From Parelaphostrongylus tenuis (taxonomy: Eukaryota; Nematoda; Chromadorea; Rhabditida; Metastrongylidae), in contig JAHQIW010004625.1 in assembly GCA_019055375.1 (NCBI GenBank), forward strand, positions 248,001-312,000: a DNA stretch of 64,000 bases, in the 5' to 3' direction. The notes beneath the pieces are model-generated. The model searched no databases, had not been told where the DNA came from, and was given only the letters and a program-made list of their open reading frames with translations. Numbering within the stretch: position 1 is the first letter of the stretch; the number at the start of each line of letters is the position of its first letter. Shown here in pieces: positions 31,260-41,368 of this stretch. Made by a program: the position numbers and the translations under genes.

Positions 31260-33510
31260 GAACGTCAGGTGTTGAAATGATAACGAAGAATCAACAATGA
31301 AATCGAACATTAAGTATAAGCGACATATTGAGCCATCTATTCGAGGAAAAATGAAGATAATTGCCATTTAGTGGATGTTCATTAAGTGCTGTTTCTATTA
31401 CATGAGGAGATAACTGTTAAACATCATTTTGCGGCACTGATTTTCAATTCGTAAAACAGATATTAAAGCAGCGCTTCTCTATCACGAAACGAAGAAGAGA
31501 ATCCGTCTGCTCGCCCATAACTCGACAACGACTCACTGATATACAGTAACGAACTTAGTGAACAAAAAGTATTGCCCTATGTTTCAACTGCTTTTAGAAA
31601 ACTCTTATTTCGAATTTCCATATAAAAATTTAGCCGTTTTTTCCCTTATACCAGGAACTAATGTGCGTTTCGGCAATCGCGCTGACCTCGTTAGAGCCTT
31701 GCGCTCTACTAATCACTAGTTTTGAAGGCCACTGTCTATACCACTAATAACAGCCATGTGTCATACTGTAAAAATATATCCGCAGAAGTTTGCATCTTGT
31801 ATGCTTTTATTATTCTGCCCCTCTCTTTTTCTCCTATCTAAGGTGGCTAGTGGGAAGCGTGGCTCTCCCGAGACGAGCAAGGTTGCCCAAAACGTAATTA
31901 AGGCACTGATGTACAAAATCTGGAAGACGGCCAAATTAGCCTTTCTGAATATAAAAGGAAAGCATTCTGATGTTGATTACTTGCATAAGGATGCGTCACA
32001 CATCCGGCTTTGTTGAGTATTGAAGAGGTGATTGGACGCATATTTGGTCTATTCAATGATTTGTGAAAGTTCACTAATGTATCAAGTAAGTGTTTTTTTA
32101 CACTAACTGACCAGTCTGGTTGACTCACTTCCAACGGAGCTTCGAAGAGTTCCCTTTTCTTGCAAACCGAGACAAATGACCGTATTTGTCGGATGACATC
32201 TACACCATAGTTATGCAGATACCATCCAGATGAAGCATAGGATTAACAGTACAGCTGATAGAAGTCACTGAAGCCACAACGCGCGTCCACTGGCGAGGAA
32301 AGTGGTGTCAGAGATTGATCAAAGCACTGATTCAAAAAGTTGCCCATAAGCGAAAGTGAATTTAGAGGATACAGAGCTTTCCTGTCTACTCAATCAGATT
32401 ACCTTTAATCCGCCTTATGAATGCGTGCGTAGGCACGCTTGATTAAACATAGCATTGTATACTATACTACATGCTCACTGAGTCAAAGGCATGGAATTCA
32501 TTCAATGGGAAGTCCACAGAAAGCACTTCAATGCTAATAAATAATCATTAGGTCTGCGACAGCTCAAGCAGTCGCCCGTGAGTACTACCAAAGCTTAGTG
32601 ATATCCCATAGGTACAATATGTGCAGAAACTCTGAAATTAGATATCATTGTGCAAAAACAGCTATGATTCTACTCGCATTTTTATTGAGTTCTGGGAGAC
32701 TGAACATGGCAGCGACAAACGAAGATCTGATCTCAACTAAATAAATATAATGCTGGAAATAAAGATGAAATTGTAAACGAAATGAAATTGAAACTAATTC
32801 TTGATCGTCAAGGTTACATAGTGAATTGAATCAAAGTCTACGATAGTATGAAACGATCTATGATTCTATGAAACGAAATCCCTAACAATACGTTTCCAGC
32901 CCCGAAAGTCATTATAATAAATGACATTCGCTACCTAACATAAATTAATATGTATTCGTGGGAAAAGCATTAACAAGGAAGAACTCTCATTTCGTCGTTT
33001 TCAATCTAATATCGTGACTCTATCAGAGAAATAGTGGTGTAGAAATGTGGGACTCATTGCGCAGGTGATTATCCCGCTTTAGCTAATAGGTTGGGGAAAA
33101 AGTTCTGAGAAAATGCTTATGAAACATTTGTTTATGTGTCTATTACACCCACACAAAGACAAAACTAATACATATTATAAAAGAGTATATGTAACTAATA
33201 TATAATATAATGCAAACTAGTAAAAACTGATATAAAATGTAGCGTAACAAATCTCGCAAAGATGGCTGGGAATATTCTCGAAGACTTCTTTTCACTGACT
33301 TTGTTTTTCGCTGCCGTCATCCATTGAGCTCTTTATATTTGAGAGCAGATTAGGACGTCATCTAAGAATCCCTCCATCTCTCAAATTTCGTTAAACGCTG
33401 GGTGGACTGAATTTCTTTGAAGAATCTAGGTAGTCGATTACGATATTCTCAACTTTCTACCGCAGAGAAGGCCGTAAGCATTTGTTGGATCCAAGGTAGC
33501 TCTTCTTGAA
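31260..33510. other. No supported gene
   Basis: There are short frames on both strands (for example 31756-32016, hydrophobic N-terminus) but no splice-supported exon. I saw no transposon, tRNA-like or foldback signature. It could hold introns or promoters of the minus-strand exons below 31250. Confidence 0.35.
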
Positions 33511-33515
33511 CAGTT

Positions 33516-33746
33516 CTAGGACCAAAGTGACAACCGCGTTTGGATAGCAGGCTTGCTTTGTCCTGAGTAAGGTCGAACCAAAAACCACATAGGCACAATA
33601 TTGTACAGCATTGCTAACGTTTGCTGTTCCGCACCCCTGTTGGAAATTAAATGCTTTGCATCACATGATGAGAGAAGGAGGACTTTAGAATTGAAACCAA
33701 CACAACGCAGCTCAAATTGTCCTTTGTTGGTTAAAATAGAAAACAT
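33516..33746 (-). CDS. Putative 76-residue protein
   Basis: The ATG-started frame reads MFSILTNKGQFELRCVGFNS, VLLLSSCDAKHLISNRGAEQ and MLYNIVPMWFLVRPYSGQSK and ends at TAG. Composition is protein-like, with no splice evidence and no known domain. Confidence 0.3.
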   Translation of the reverse strand: MFSILTNKGQFELRCVGFNSKVLLLSSCDAKHLISNRGAEQQTLAMLYNIVPMWFLVRPYSGQSKPAIQTRLSLWS

Positions 33747-34442
33747 TAGTTCTAAAGATTTTTGCTAATAACTACAATGCCACCTTATCCATAGGGAATT
33801 AATGCTTCAGTGGAACTGAAAATTATACCCTTGCCACTTTTCTCAGTCAAATCTCTTTTTTTTTAAAGGGGAAGCATTTCATGAAGCGTATCGTTCTTTT
33901 GATGTCTTCACTATTCGCAGATTCAATAGAGAACATAATAGTGTGAAATTTGATTTCATATTCTGGGAATTTTGAAGAAAATGATTTATTCAAACAACAA
34001 ATTTTTAGAAATCATATCTACCTCTAAACGTATAGAAAACAATCACTTATATAACTTTTTAAGTAATCTAGTGAGTGAAAAATTGTCATTGGTTCCCTAA
34101 AACGACTACCGACGGAAAAGTTTGAGTTTTACTATCACTAAGTACACTAACAAGCGACACCTAACGTCATCCGTAACAAGATTAACGAGCAGGTAGATAA
34201 AGTTGTCTGTGAGCACATAGTGAGACACGACAAAAACCTACTGTAATAACTCGCCTCAATAACTCACCTCTTTTTGACAATTGTTCCTCAACCATTTGAT
34301 CTATCGTCGAGTAAGGTAAGTTCAATCAAGGACCAGACTATCACGCAAAATTTTCATCCCATCAGACTAATTAGATATGACGTAATATATAGCAAGTCAT
34401 CGGCTTTGTTTGATATCGAAAAAGTACACTGAGCTATCCTAA

Positions 34443-34457
34443 TAATTACATATTATT
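34443..34457. repeat. Target-site duplication, left (15 bp)
   Basis: TAATTACATATTATT recurs exactly at 35169-35183 and brackets the ribozyme element. A duplication of this length is typical of target-primed reverse transcription. Confidence 0.8.
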
Positions 34458-34505
34458 CCAAAAAAAAGAATGATTTAAGCTCAAAAAAGGGGGTTGGTAA
34501 GCCCA

Positions 34506-34553
34506 GGGTCATACACCGGTGTTTCGGAGGTTCGTCCTCCTCATCAGTGACCC
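34506..34553 (-). ncRNA. Hammerhead ribozyme, family A, intact
   Basis: On the minus strand: stem I GGGTCA, core CTGATGA, stem II GGAGG/CCTCC with loop ACGAA, core GAA, palindromic stem III ACACCGGTGT, GUA cleavage triplet, then TGACCC completing stem I. Every core base is present. The predicted cut is between 34512 and 34511. Confidence 0.9.
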
Positions 34554-34598
34554 CCGCCCCACATTCAGCCCTGCATTGAAGCAAGGAGGGTGGCGTAT

Positions 34599-34640
34599 GT
34601 GGTGATGGCACAGTGTACTATGACACTGTACCATCACCAC
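34599..34640. repeat. Strong internal hairpin of the family A monomer
   Basis: GTGGTGATGG-CACAGTGT pairs with ACACTGT-ACCATCACCAC around a short loop, with one mismatch. The same hairpin occurs in the right block (about 34940-34981) and at 62737-62778, so it is a conserved part of the RNA, not a chance palindrome. Confidence 0.75.
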
Positions 34641-35023
34641 CTCTCAGTCGATAGATTTTTGCTGTTAGATCAAAACTATATCAAAAGATCGACTGTTTTT
34701 GAAACCCCCAAAAACATTCAATATAATTCCAAAAAAAGAATGATTTAAGCTCAAAAAAGGGGGTTGGTAAGGACGAACCTCCGAAACACCGGTGTATGAC
34801 CCTGGGCTTACCAACCCCCTTTTTTGAGCTTAAATCATTCTTTTTTTGGAATTATATTGAATGTTTTTGGGGGTTTCAAAAACAGTCGATCTTTTGATAT
34901 AGTTTTGATCTAACAGCAAAAATCTATCGACTGAGAGGTGGTGATGGTACAGTGTCATAGTACACTGTGCCATCACCACATACGCCACCCTCCTTGCTTC
35001 AATGCAGGGCTCAATGTGGGGCG

Positions 35024-35071
35024 GGGTCACTGATGAGGAGGACGAACCTCCGAAACACCGGTGTATGACCC
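35024..35071 (+). ncRNA. Hammerhead ribozyme, family A, intact
   Basis: Stem I GGGTCA (35024-35029), CTGATGA (35030-35036), stem II GGAGG/CCTCC (35037-35051), GAA (35052-35054), ACACCGGTGT (35055-35064), A at 35065 as the cleavage nucleotide and TGACCC (35066-35071). The order and pairing fit the hammerhead fold with the shortest possible stem III. A 5'-truncated ribozyme with the same 3' half lies at 34771-34802. Confidence 0.9.
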
Positions 35072-35249
35072 TGGGCTTACCAACCCCCTTTTTTGAGCTT
35101 AAATCATTCTTTTTTTGGAATTATATTGAATGTTTTTGGGGGTTTCAAAAACAGTCGATCTTTTGATATAATTACATATTATTTGAACTCAAACATGGCT
35201 CTTGAGTCAGTCTGTGAAAACTTATGAGAGATAAGTGTGAAGTGCTTCA

Positions 35250-35665
35250 AAATTATCTGTTTCAAGTGTTTTCTTGAGACCACGCTCAAATTTCATTAAC
35301 CTGGAAGTCATTTTTTTAAGCAATGTATGTGATCTTTTATAGGGCAACTTATAGAGCCCGCTGCATGTATTGCGGCTACAGCCTCGGCAATGGAGTAGTA
35401 CCCTTCGTCTTCCTTTTAGCCAATCCTCTCGGGAAACCCAACTCCTTGTATAGAGTTGGCGCAAGAGCACTTTTTACACGTTCCATTGAATAAAAATATC
35501 ACTGAATATCTATATCGCCAACTCTATATGAGGGCTTGGGTTTCCCCGAAAGGATTAGCCAAAGTAGAGACGAAGGGTACTGCCCGACTGACGAGGCTCT
35601 TAAGGCTGGAACCCGTCTATCGGGCTGTGCAAGTTGTCCTGTGAAAGACCACATGCATGCTTCAA
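35250..35665. mobile_element. Hammerhead-ribozyme foldback, family B, copy 2
   Basis: The left end TTCAAGTGTTTTCTTGAGACC and the outer arm GTCATTTTTTTAAGCAATG parallel copy 1; the right arm ends GACCACATGCATGCTTCAAA. The right-arm ribozyme (35582-35625) keeps stem I GCCCGA/TCGGGC and CTGACGA but has GGAA for GAAA and a damaged stem III; the left-arm one (about 35357-35400) is more degenerate. A central palindrome around ACTCCTTGTATAGAGTTGGCG and CCAACTCTATATGAGGG closes the foldback. Confidence 0.7.
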
Positions 35666-35842
35666 AACTCTTTTCCTGGAAATCTTCCTTTCTTTAATAC
35701 TCCCTACACTCATATTCCAACTACTCCCTCTCAACTCAAGCACTTCGTCAAATTTTCTGAATCACCTGCACACCAGACCTTTGCCAACTGTGCCTTATCC
35801 TCAAGCCACATTGATGTGTTCACTTGCCGTCGTTGTATTTGA
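35657..35842 (+). other. Open frames of doubtful meaning
   Basis: Two frames are open together after the foldback; one reads PSQLKHFVKFSESPAHQTF and ends DVFTCRRCI. There is no start or splice support. Confidence 0.15.
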
Positions 35843-36369
35843 ACCCAACAGCCATTCGTGCATCATCATCAACCTGATTTGCTCGCTTCTTGACTCCATC
35901 TTGAAATACGTAGATAAATTATTTATTAACCAGCGCGGGAGAAGACGGGCTTTCAAATGAGCCCAAAAACGCAAAAAATGGTCCTTACCCGAAAAGTAAC
36001 AAGCATTTCCTCAGAACTTTATCCCCAACCTATTAATAGTCTCTTTTCACACACCTGATTACTCGGTTGCTTTGCCGAAAAGAGTCTTGATAAAGTGAGT
36101 TTCTGTGTTATTATGGACTACGCATATCAGCCAAGATTAGAGCCTCTTTAGGAAGCTTATAGTATATGCTATATAGTGTATAAAATGTACGCAGGAAGCA
36201 ATATTAATTGACTATTAAGCATATACGACCAGCAGCAGGTGGTTTTAGCACCTCGCCGATTATGCCTATGACCTTTACCTGTGAAATAATTAGCTTAGTT
36301 ATTCACTTAAAATGAGAACTAATAAGAAAAAGAGTGACGTGAAGTAATCAAAGCTAGCGAAAGTTTTCG

Positions 36370-37950
36370 GACCAGGAAAAAATTGTGGGTGCGCAAAAAC
36401 GTTTGCGTCTGGCGGGATTCCAACCCATATTTCACTCTTTCCAGGAGCGCGTGCTAAACCGTTGCACTACCGAAGCCCGTTTTGACACCACTCCTCCTGC
36501 GCCACAACACGTTATCTGTCAACAGCCAACCGTCAACGCTGTGGCGTGGGCAGCCGCTATCGACGTTGAACACACGGTACACATCCTCTAGCCAAGCGCC
36601 ACTTCGACCCCTGGATAAAGGCTTATTTTGCGCTTGTTTTTACAGTTGAGTAGTCGTTCGATAGACTAAATCAAAGCAATTTGAATGATTTATTTCGTCT
36701 TCAGGAATGAATCTTAGTTCGCTGAGAAAGCAAAAATAAAGTTTTGTTCCTCATTGATAGAATTCTAACTGATCAAAGCTTTTCCTCCAGAGTTTTGGTA
36801 ATTAGTCGATAGATCAAATCTTAAGGATTTCATTGACTTACTTGTTCTCAAAAAGGACCACGCATAACGGTGTAACAACCAAAAGAAGGTTGGGTTTCGG
36901 AAAACTGAATCATTTTTTTATCCGTTCCTCACTTTGATGCCTTGGAAAAAACGTAGTTTTTGGTCGCTTTTGATGTTCAAGTAACCATTCGATAGTTCAG
37001 TTCATAAGAATTTTAGTGATGTTTTTCTTCTCCAAAAAGACCTTGTTATTTTGCTGAGAAAGCAAAAAAATATTTTGTTCCTCATTAAAAGATTTCCTAC
37101 TAATCAAAGTTTCTCCCTCTGAAGTTTCAATTTCCGAAGAATTAATCGATAGATAAATTTTGAAAATTTCAACGATCTATTTAGTTTCGAGTATCTACCT
37201 CATATCACGCTGTAACAGACAAAAGAAGAATGGGCTTCGCAAAACTGAAAAAGCATTGAAAGCGAAACGAAACTTTTTTTAATTGTTATGAAGCACTATG
37301 AAGTCGATTAAAGAAAGCAAAAACATAACTGGAATCCATGAGATTTGATCTATCGTTTGACATTTTGAAACTATATGAGAGGAGTCCTGATTAGCGAGAA
37401 ATATTTGATTGAGAAATAAATCATTATTTTTGCTCTTTCACTGCAACACAATAAGATGACACCATTCTTTTATTCTATCTAAGCTATCGATTGATCATTT
37501 AAACACTAGAAACGATCAAGAAATACGCTTTTCCCAATGGATCGAAGTGAAAAGAGGTTAGTTTAAATGATCCCTTTTTTGCAAAACCCAATCTTCTTTT
37601 GGCTGTTACAGTGTAATACCAAATCCATCATAAAAATTAAATAAATCCTTGAAATTTTTGAGATTTGATCTATCGATTGGTTAATCCGAAGGAAAAGCTT
37701 TGGTCAGCGAGAAATCTTTCAATGAGAAACAAAATTTTATTTCTGCTCTCTCAGAGAAAAGGAAGCTTTTTTGAAAATGAGATAGACCATTCAAATTGTT
37801 TCGATTTGTGCTATCGAACGATTATTTGAGCATTAAAAAACTAAGAAAAACGTCTTTCACAAGGGGTCGAAGTGACGCTCGGCTAAAGGAAATGATCCGA
37901 ACCCACTTATGCTGACAGATATTGGGTAATGATAATCAATCAGAATTTGT
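36370..37950. repeat. Palindrome of about 1.6 kb built from tandem units
   Basis: The left half contains two direct units (TTTTGTTCCTCATT at about 36745 and 37075; ATCAAAGCTTTTCCTCC and ATCAAAGTTTCTCCCTC), and the right half contains the same units inverted (AGAAATCTTTCAATGAGAAAC, GAAATATTTGATTGAGAAAT). Outer marks also mirror each other: CCACTTCGACCCCTGG at 36600 against AAGGGGTCGAAGTGAC at 37863. A family 2 tRNA-like arm sits at the left end (36385-36480). Any transcript would fold into a long double-stranded RNA. The plus-strand frame at 36385-36591 is part of the repeat. Confidence 0.65.
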
Positions 37951-38178
37951 TTTTATTTGATCGCCTCTTGCGGTGGTATCATGTTTCAATGTACCCAATG
38001 ATGTAGAGTGGTGTGCAAAAACGTTTACGCTTATTGGATTCGAACCCACAGCTTGCGCTTCCGGGAAGAGTGAAAAGTGGGTTCGAATCCCAACTGACGC
38101 GAACGTTTTTGCACACCACTCTACGTCACTGGGTATATTGAAACATCATACCACCGCAAGAGGTAGTCAAATAAAAAT
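37950..38178. repeat. tRNA-like foldback element, family 2, compact hairpin
   Basis: An almost perfect palindrome of about 200 bp: CGCCTCTTGCGGTGGTATCAT on the left against its complement on the right, then GAGTGGTGTGCAAAAACGTTT and ACGTTTTTGCACACCACTC. The core is a single tRNA-like stretch with B box GGTTCGAATCC on the plus strand and GGATTCGAACCC on the left. Confidence 0.8.
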
Positions 38179-38329
38179 GAATTCAAGAAAAACTTGTCCT
38201 TTTATTTTGAAATGTGAAAATTCTATTAGTTAGGTGTCTATTTATGGCATAGTTGTTCATACAAACTTATTTACCTACCTCACAGAAGGAATGATTGTAG
38301 ACCGAGCGCCTCAGTGGTGCGTTGCTTGA

Positions 38330-38600
38330 AATGGGCTTCGGGTTAAAAAAAGCGGATCCAGCTTCCAACTGACGTTGTGCACTTTGCATATGACTCAAAA
38401 TTCTTGAATAAGCACTCAACATTCTTGAATGAGCATAGTGGAATGAACATTCTCGAATGATTCCTTTGAAAGTAAGGTGTGTCCACTGCAAGGGATCGGC
38501 TGAGCCGAAAGGCACCGTGCTACTGATGAGCTTGTAAGGGCGAAACAGCAACTGTCTAGTACTGCATAAGTGCTGCACCAGACCTCATAAAAGGCTTAAA
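38330..38600 (+). mobile_element. Hammerhead-ribozyme element, family B, copy 4 (right arm)
   Basis: GGGATCGGCTGAGCCGAAAGG and the downstream ACCAGACCTCATAAAAGGC parallel the right arms of the copies at 14300 and 35250. Near 38400, TTCTTGAATAAGCACTCAAC and TTCTTGAATGAGCATAG form a short direct repeat. The left arm is barely recognisable. Confidence 0.6.
38517..38562 (+). ncRNA. Hammerhead ribozyme, family B variant, intact, GUC cleavage triplet
   Basis: Stem I GTGCTA/TAGTAC (six pairs, one G-U), core CTGATGA (38523-38529), stem II GCTT/GGGC with loop GTAA (two G-U pairs), GAA (38542-38544), stem III ACAG/CTGT with loop CAA, then C at 38556 as the cleavage nucleotide. Stem I and stem III differ in sequence from the 14409 and 14810 copies yet still pair, which is strong evidence for a selected or recently functional RNA fold. 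The predicted cut is between 38556 and 38557. Confidence 0.88.
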
Positions 38601-38689
38601 ACATGTCTTCATGCTATCATATTATCAGAATGTTTGAGAATGGTGATAAATACGCAAAACTTCGTGCTAGCCACTGCACTGTCGGAACT

Positions 38690-39010
38690 CCTGGTCTGCT
38701 ATAACTCTTTCTGCGATACAAGATGCCGATTCTATCAGCAGCCAACTGTCATCGGTTTGGTCTTGAGCGCAAATCGGCACTGAACACAGTCAAACTAGCA
38801 CTTAGTGGATATATGTAATCGATCAGAAATCCTTATTTGACCGTTTTTAGCACTGGATGATGTTATAATTACATATCTTACAAAGTCGAATGACATGTAC
38901 GTCGAAAGTCGGGCGATTAATAGAGCCGCTAATGTAGCGGTTAGCACGCTTTGACCCGGAAAGACTGAGACACAAGTTAAACTTTTGCCTGAAGTTCAAA
39001 TTTTCCTTAT
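38690..39010. repeat. Degraded tRNA-like foldback, family 2
   Basis: ATTCTATCAGCAGCCAACTGTC, CGGCACTGAACACAGTCAAAC and the later CGCTAATGTAGCGGTTAGCACG with ACCCGGAAAGACTGAG are diverged versions of family 2 inner and tRNA-like blocks. Confidence 0.5.
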
Positions 39011-39179
39011 AACTCAACATCTGGACATGCAGTTATAACAGTTCTACTGGATTGGTAGAATAAAAAAAATGCGTGTGCACTACATCTAGATGATTGTCAT
39101 CTGAATCTACCTAATTGAAGATCTTGAGGTTTAAGTTTTTGAATGGTTTACATTTAATGCAATTCTTGACGAAAAAGAG

Positions 39180-39345
39180 CTGATACGTAGGCCTGGGCCT
39201 ATTCTGTGTGGGGTGTTGGGGATTACCCACAGGAGATTGGCTAAGGCGAAAGGAACAGTGCAATTGACAAGGCTGTCAAGGCCGAATCACGCATATTGCG
39301 CTGTAAAGTGCCCATAATAGACCATATGTATGGCTCAAAAATTAT
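39180..39345 (+). repeat. Hammerhead-ribozyme element, family B, copy 5 (relic arm)
   Basis: GGAGATTGGCTAAGGCGAAAGG is followed by a damaged ribozyme: stem I GCAAT/ATTGC still pairs although it differs from GCCCGA/TCGGGC, the core has become TTGACAA, stem II is GGC/GCC and GAATC replaces GAAAC. The arm ends CATATGTATGGCTCAAAAATT as in copy 1. The 75-codon frame starting at 39330 runs out of the repeat and is not supported. Confidence 0.6.
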
Positions 39346-39719
39346 TATCAGGCTTATCGAAACTTGGATGTAGTCATAAGAGAACACTCAAAACGAGCGG
39401 TATAAAAAAAGGACTACGGATGTTTTTCAAGTCAGCTATACGATTTTTGCTCAAATCATTTAGTAGCATCACCCTAGAGGCATCAGTACGGCAGTTTGAT
39501 ATTTTTGATCTTTCACTTGCTGGTGAGAGATCAACAGTACTTTATTTCTATGCTTAAATTGACGTTCTTCTAGGATTAAAAAGTTTAATCGAGGCAGATT
39601 CATGCTATTATTTCTAATAATCGGAATCTCAATGACATTAATGAAGATTTGAAAGTACACGATATGTAAGTTCTTGCGCTGATGAATTAATATAACACTC
39701 ATCACAAGTGCACGCATAT

Positions 39720-40820
39720 TAACTTTGTAAATGCGGCTATTTGTAAAATATTGCGGCGTATATTGAGAATAAAGAAATCCCTTCGAATGCTGTGTTGTGT
39801 TTTACAATAGAGGGCTCATTTTGCCATGATGGTCACCCAAGCGATGAAGTGAGATGGAGATTTTCAGTTTGGAACACCGCTACACGTTAATGTAAGCAGT
39901 AACAGAGCTCAGAGATCCTTATGGACCTTCTGCGGAATAAGCATTTTCTTCGAACACGTGATTCTAGGTTCTGTAGAGGCCATTCATACTAGACACAGAA
40001 TTTTTGTTAGACTTTTGAGAAACACTCGCGAGCTTGATTCTCGATGATTTTAACTCCGCAATCACTCCCTTAGAAGGTCTTGTTAACGCGCGTAAAGCGT
40101 ATAGCGAACCAGAGAATTACTCAGTTTCACAGTCAGCTTTGATTATGTGCACGATTAGCATCTTTATTTGGCTTCTCACTAGGTCTTAAATCTCCACAAT
40201 TCCAATATCTAACTTAGATTCTGGAAAGGCTTTCCAAGTGCGCTGTAAGAGTGAAAAGAAGATTACGTCTGTCAGTCAAAGTAGTTACTAATGCCTAATC
40301 TTTACAGCGGGTTTATTTAGTGAGACAAAATGGATATAAAAAACTTCTTCCTATGAAACGATAGATCGGAGACTTTTCTACACTTGCAATAGGTGAAATT
40401 AAAAAATTTCTCCAAAGCGAGGAAAAAAGCTATAATTAAGAAAAGAAAATCGCGGTCGACTCTAATCACTTTGCGCACAGCTATTTTAATCACCGTGTCA
40501 TAAGAGCACGTTTTTTGTTACCCATTCAGGAATTCTTTTTCGTTTCAAAAGAAAATGATAGAGTTTATTCCATTACAAATTCCCTCTATACACTCTTGTG
40601 CTTTTCGTTCACAAATCGTCATAGAAGGAAACAGTGATTTTTTCTTCTTATTACAGCGGACAATGAAGTCCTTCTCTTGAAACAAAGCACAGCTTTGGAA
40701 TAAGGAGATCTATTATGTCAAATAACTATCAAAAGTCTGCGAAAAGTCACGAGCAAATGCTAGCGCGCAAATAATGCGCGGAGAGGGTGAAATAGAATTT
40801 TCTCGTAGCTTCTATAGCGC
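39720..40820. other. No supported gene
   Basis: Only short frames. A possible exon after ttcttcttattacag at 40660 (DNEVLLLKQSTALE then stop) is too short to support. Confidence 0.3.
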
Positions 40821-40824
40821 ATGA

Positions 40825-41178
40825 AAAGCCTTTTTGGATATCATTCATTATGTTGAAATCGCCAAGATTCAAGCGATATGGCTCTTGAAAATCAGAAAGA
40901 AAAGTGAAAAAAGCTTGGTCCCGAGAAGTTCATCATTATTGCAGGTCGAGAGCAACTGGAAAAAATTTCATAACTCGGAACTAGTAAGAATTGATCAAGT
41001 TTGTGACAATATTATTAAAATGGTTCAGGCCTGTCTAAGAGAAAGCACGGTGGAATTGAATAATATTCTCAAAAGTATTGAAGTAGTTGAGCCTTCCCGG
41101 AGAAGTAGTCAACAAGAATTGTCATTCATTTATTTAATCATATTTGATGAGGATCCGCGTGGTATGCATTTAGAATGA
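40825..41178 (+). CDS. Putative exon or ORF, about 117 codons, unknown protein
   Basis: The frame is open from 40825 to TGA at 41176-41178. It reads VEIAKIQAIWLLKIRKKSEK, VESNWKKFHNSELVRIDQVC, NIIKMVQACLRESTVELNNI and SFIYLIIFDEDPRGMHLE. No ATG opens it, but cattattgcag at about 40943 could be a splice acceptor giving a 77-codon terminal exon. The sequence has the helical, charged look of a real protein. Family unknown. Confidence 0.45.
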   Translation, partial: KAFLDIIHYVEIAKIQAIWLLKIRKKSEKSLVPRSSSLLQVESNWKKFHNSELVRIDQVCDNIIKMVQACLRESTVELNNILKSIEVVEPSRRSSQQELSFIYLIIFDEDPRGMHLE

Positions 41179-41219
41179 AAAAAAAACAACAGAAAATTAA
41201 CAGAATCGAAAAGTTTTAA

Positions 41220-41368
41220 ATAGTGCGCCATAACCACGTCTCTATAAACAAAAAGAATTCCATTGAGAGTTGAGTGGTGAGCAAAAGCACGATCTCAGTT
41301 TTTGTTCACCACTCAATTCTCTTAGGTATATATGAAACGTCATAACACTGCGAAAAATGTAGTGAAAA
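41220..41368. repeat. Mini foldback, family 1 termini without the tRNA core
   Basis: The inverted ends GAGTTGAGTGGTGAGCAAAA and TTTTGTTCACCACTCAATTCTC lie only a few bases apart; the tRNA-like core is deleted. The right flank GAAACGTCATAACACTGCGAA continues the family 1 inverted repeat. It shows that the ends alone define the family. Confidence 0.7.

Larger units (their letters stand above)
34458..35168. mobile_element. Hammerhead-ribozyme retroelement, family A, copy 1 (head-to-head)
   Basis: The left block (34458-34770) is a monomer plus a partial repeat in minus orientation; the right block (34771-35168) starts inside a ribozyme and runs in plus orientation through a complete monomer and part of the next. 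Ribozyme cleavage sites on the plus strand at 34796/34797 and 35065/35066 define a 269-nt monomer. The outer ends are CCAAAAAA and a CGATCTTTTG tail, the same two termini as in the copy at 62550. Perfect 15-bp direct repeats flank the insertion. No protein is encoded, so mobility must come from another element, plausibly a Penelope-like one; that assignment is inference. Confidence 0.85.

Noticed and set aside
34830..35030. 66-codon minus-strand frame
   Set aside because: It lies inside the ribozyme element and is interrupted or different in the other copies.
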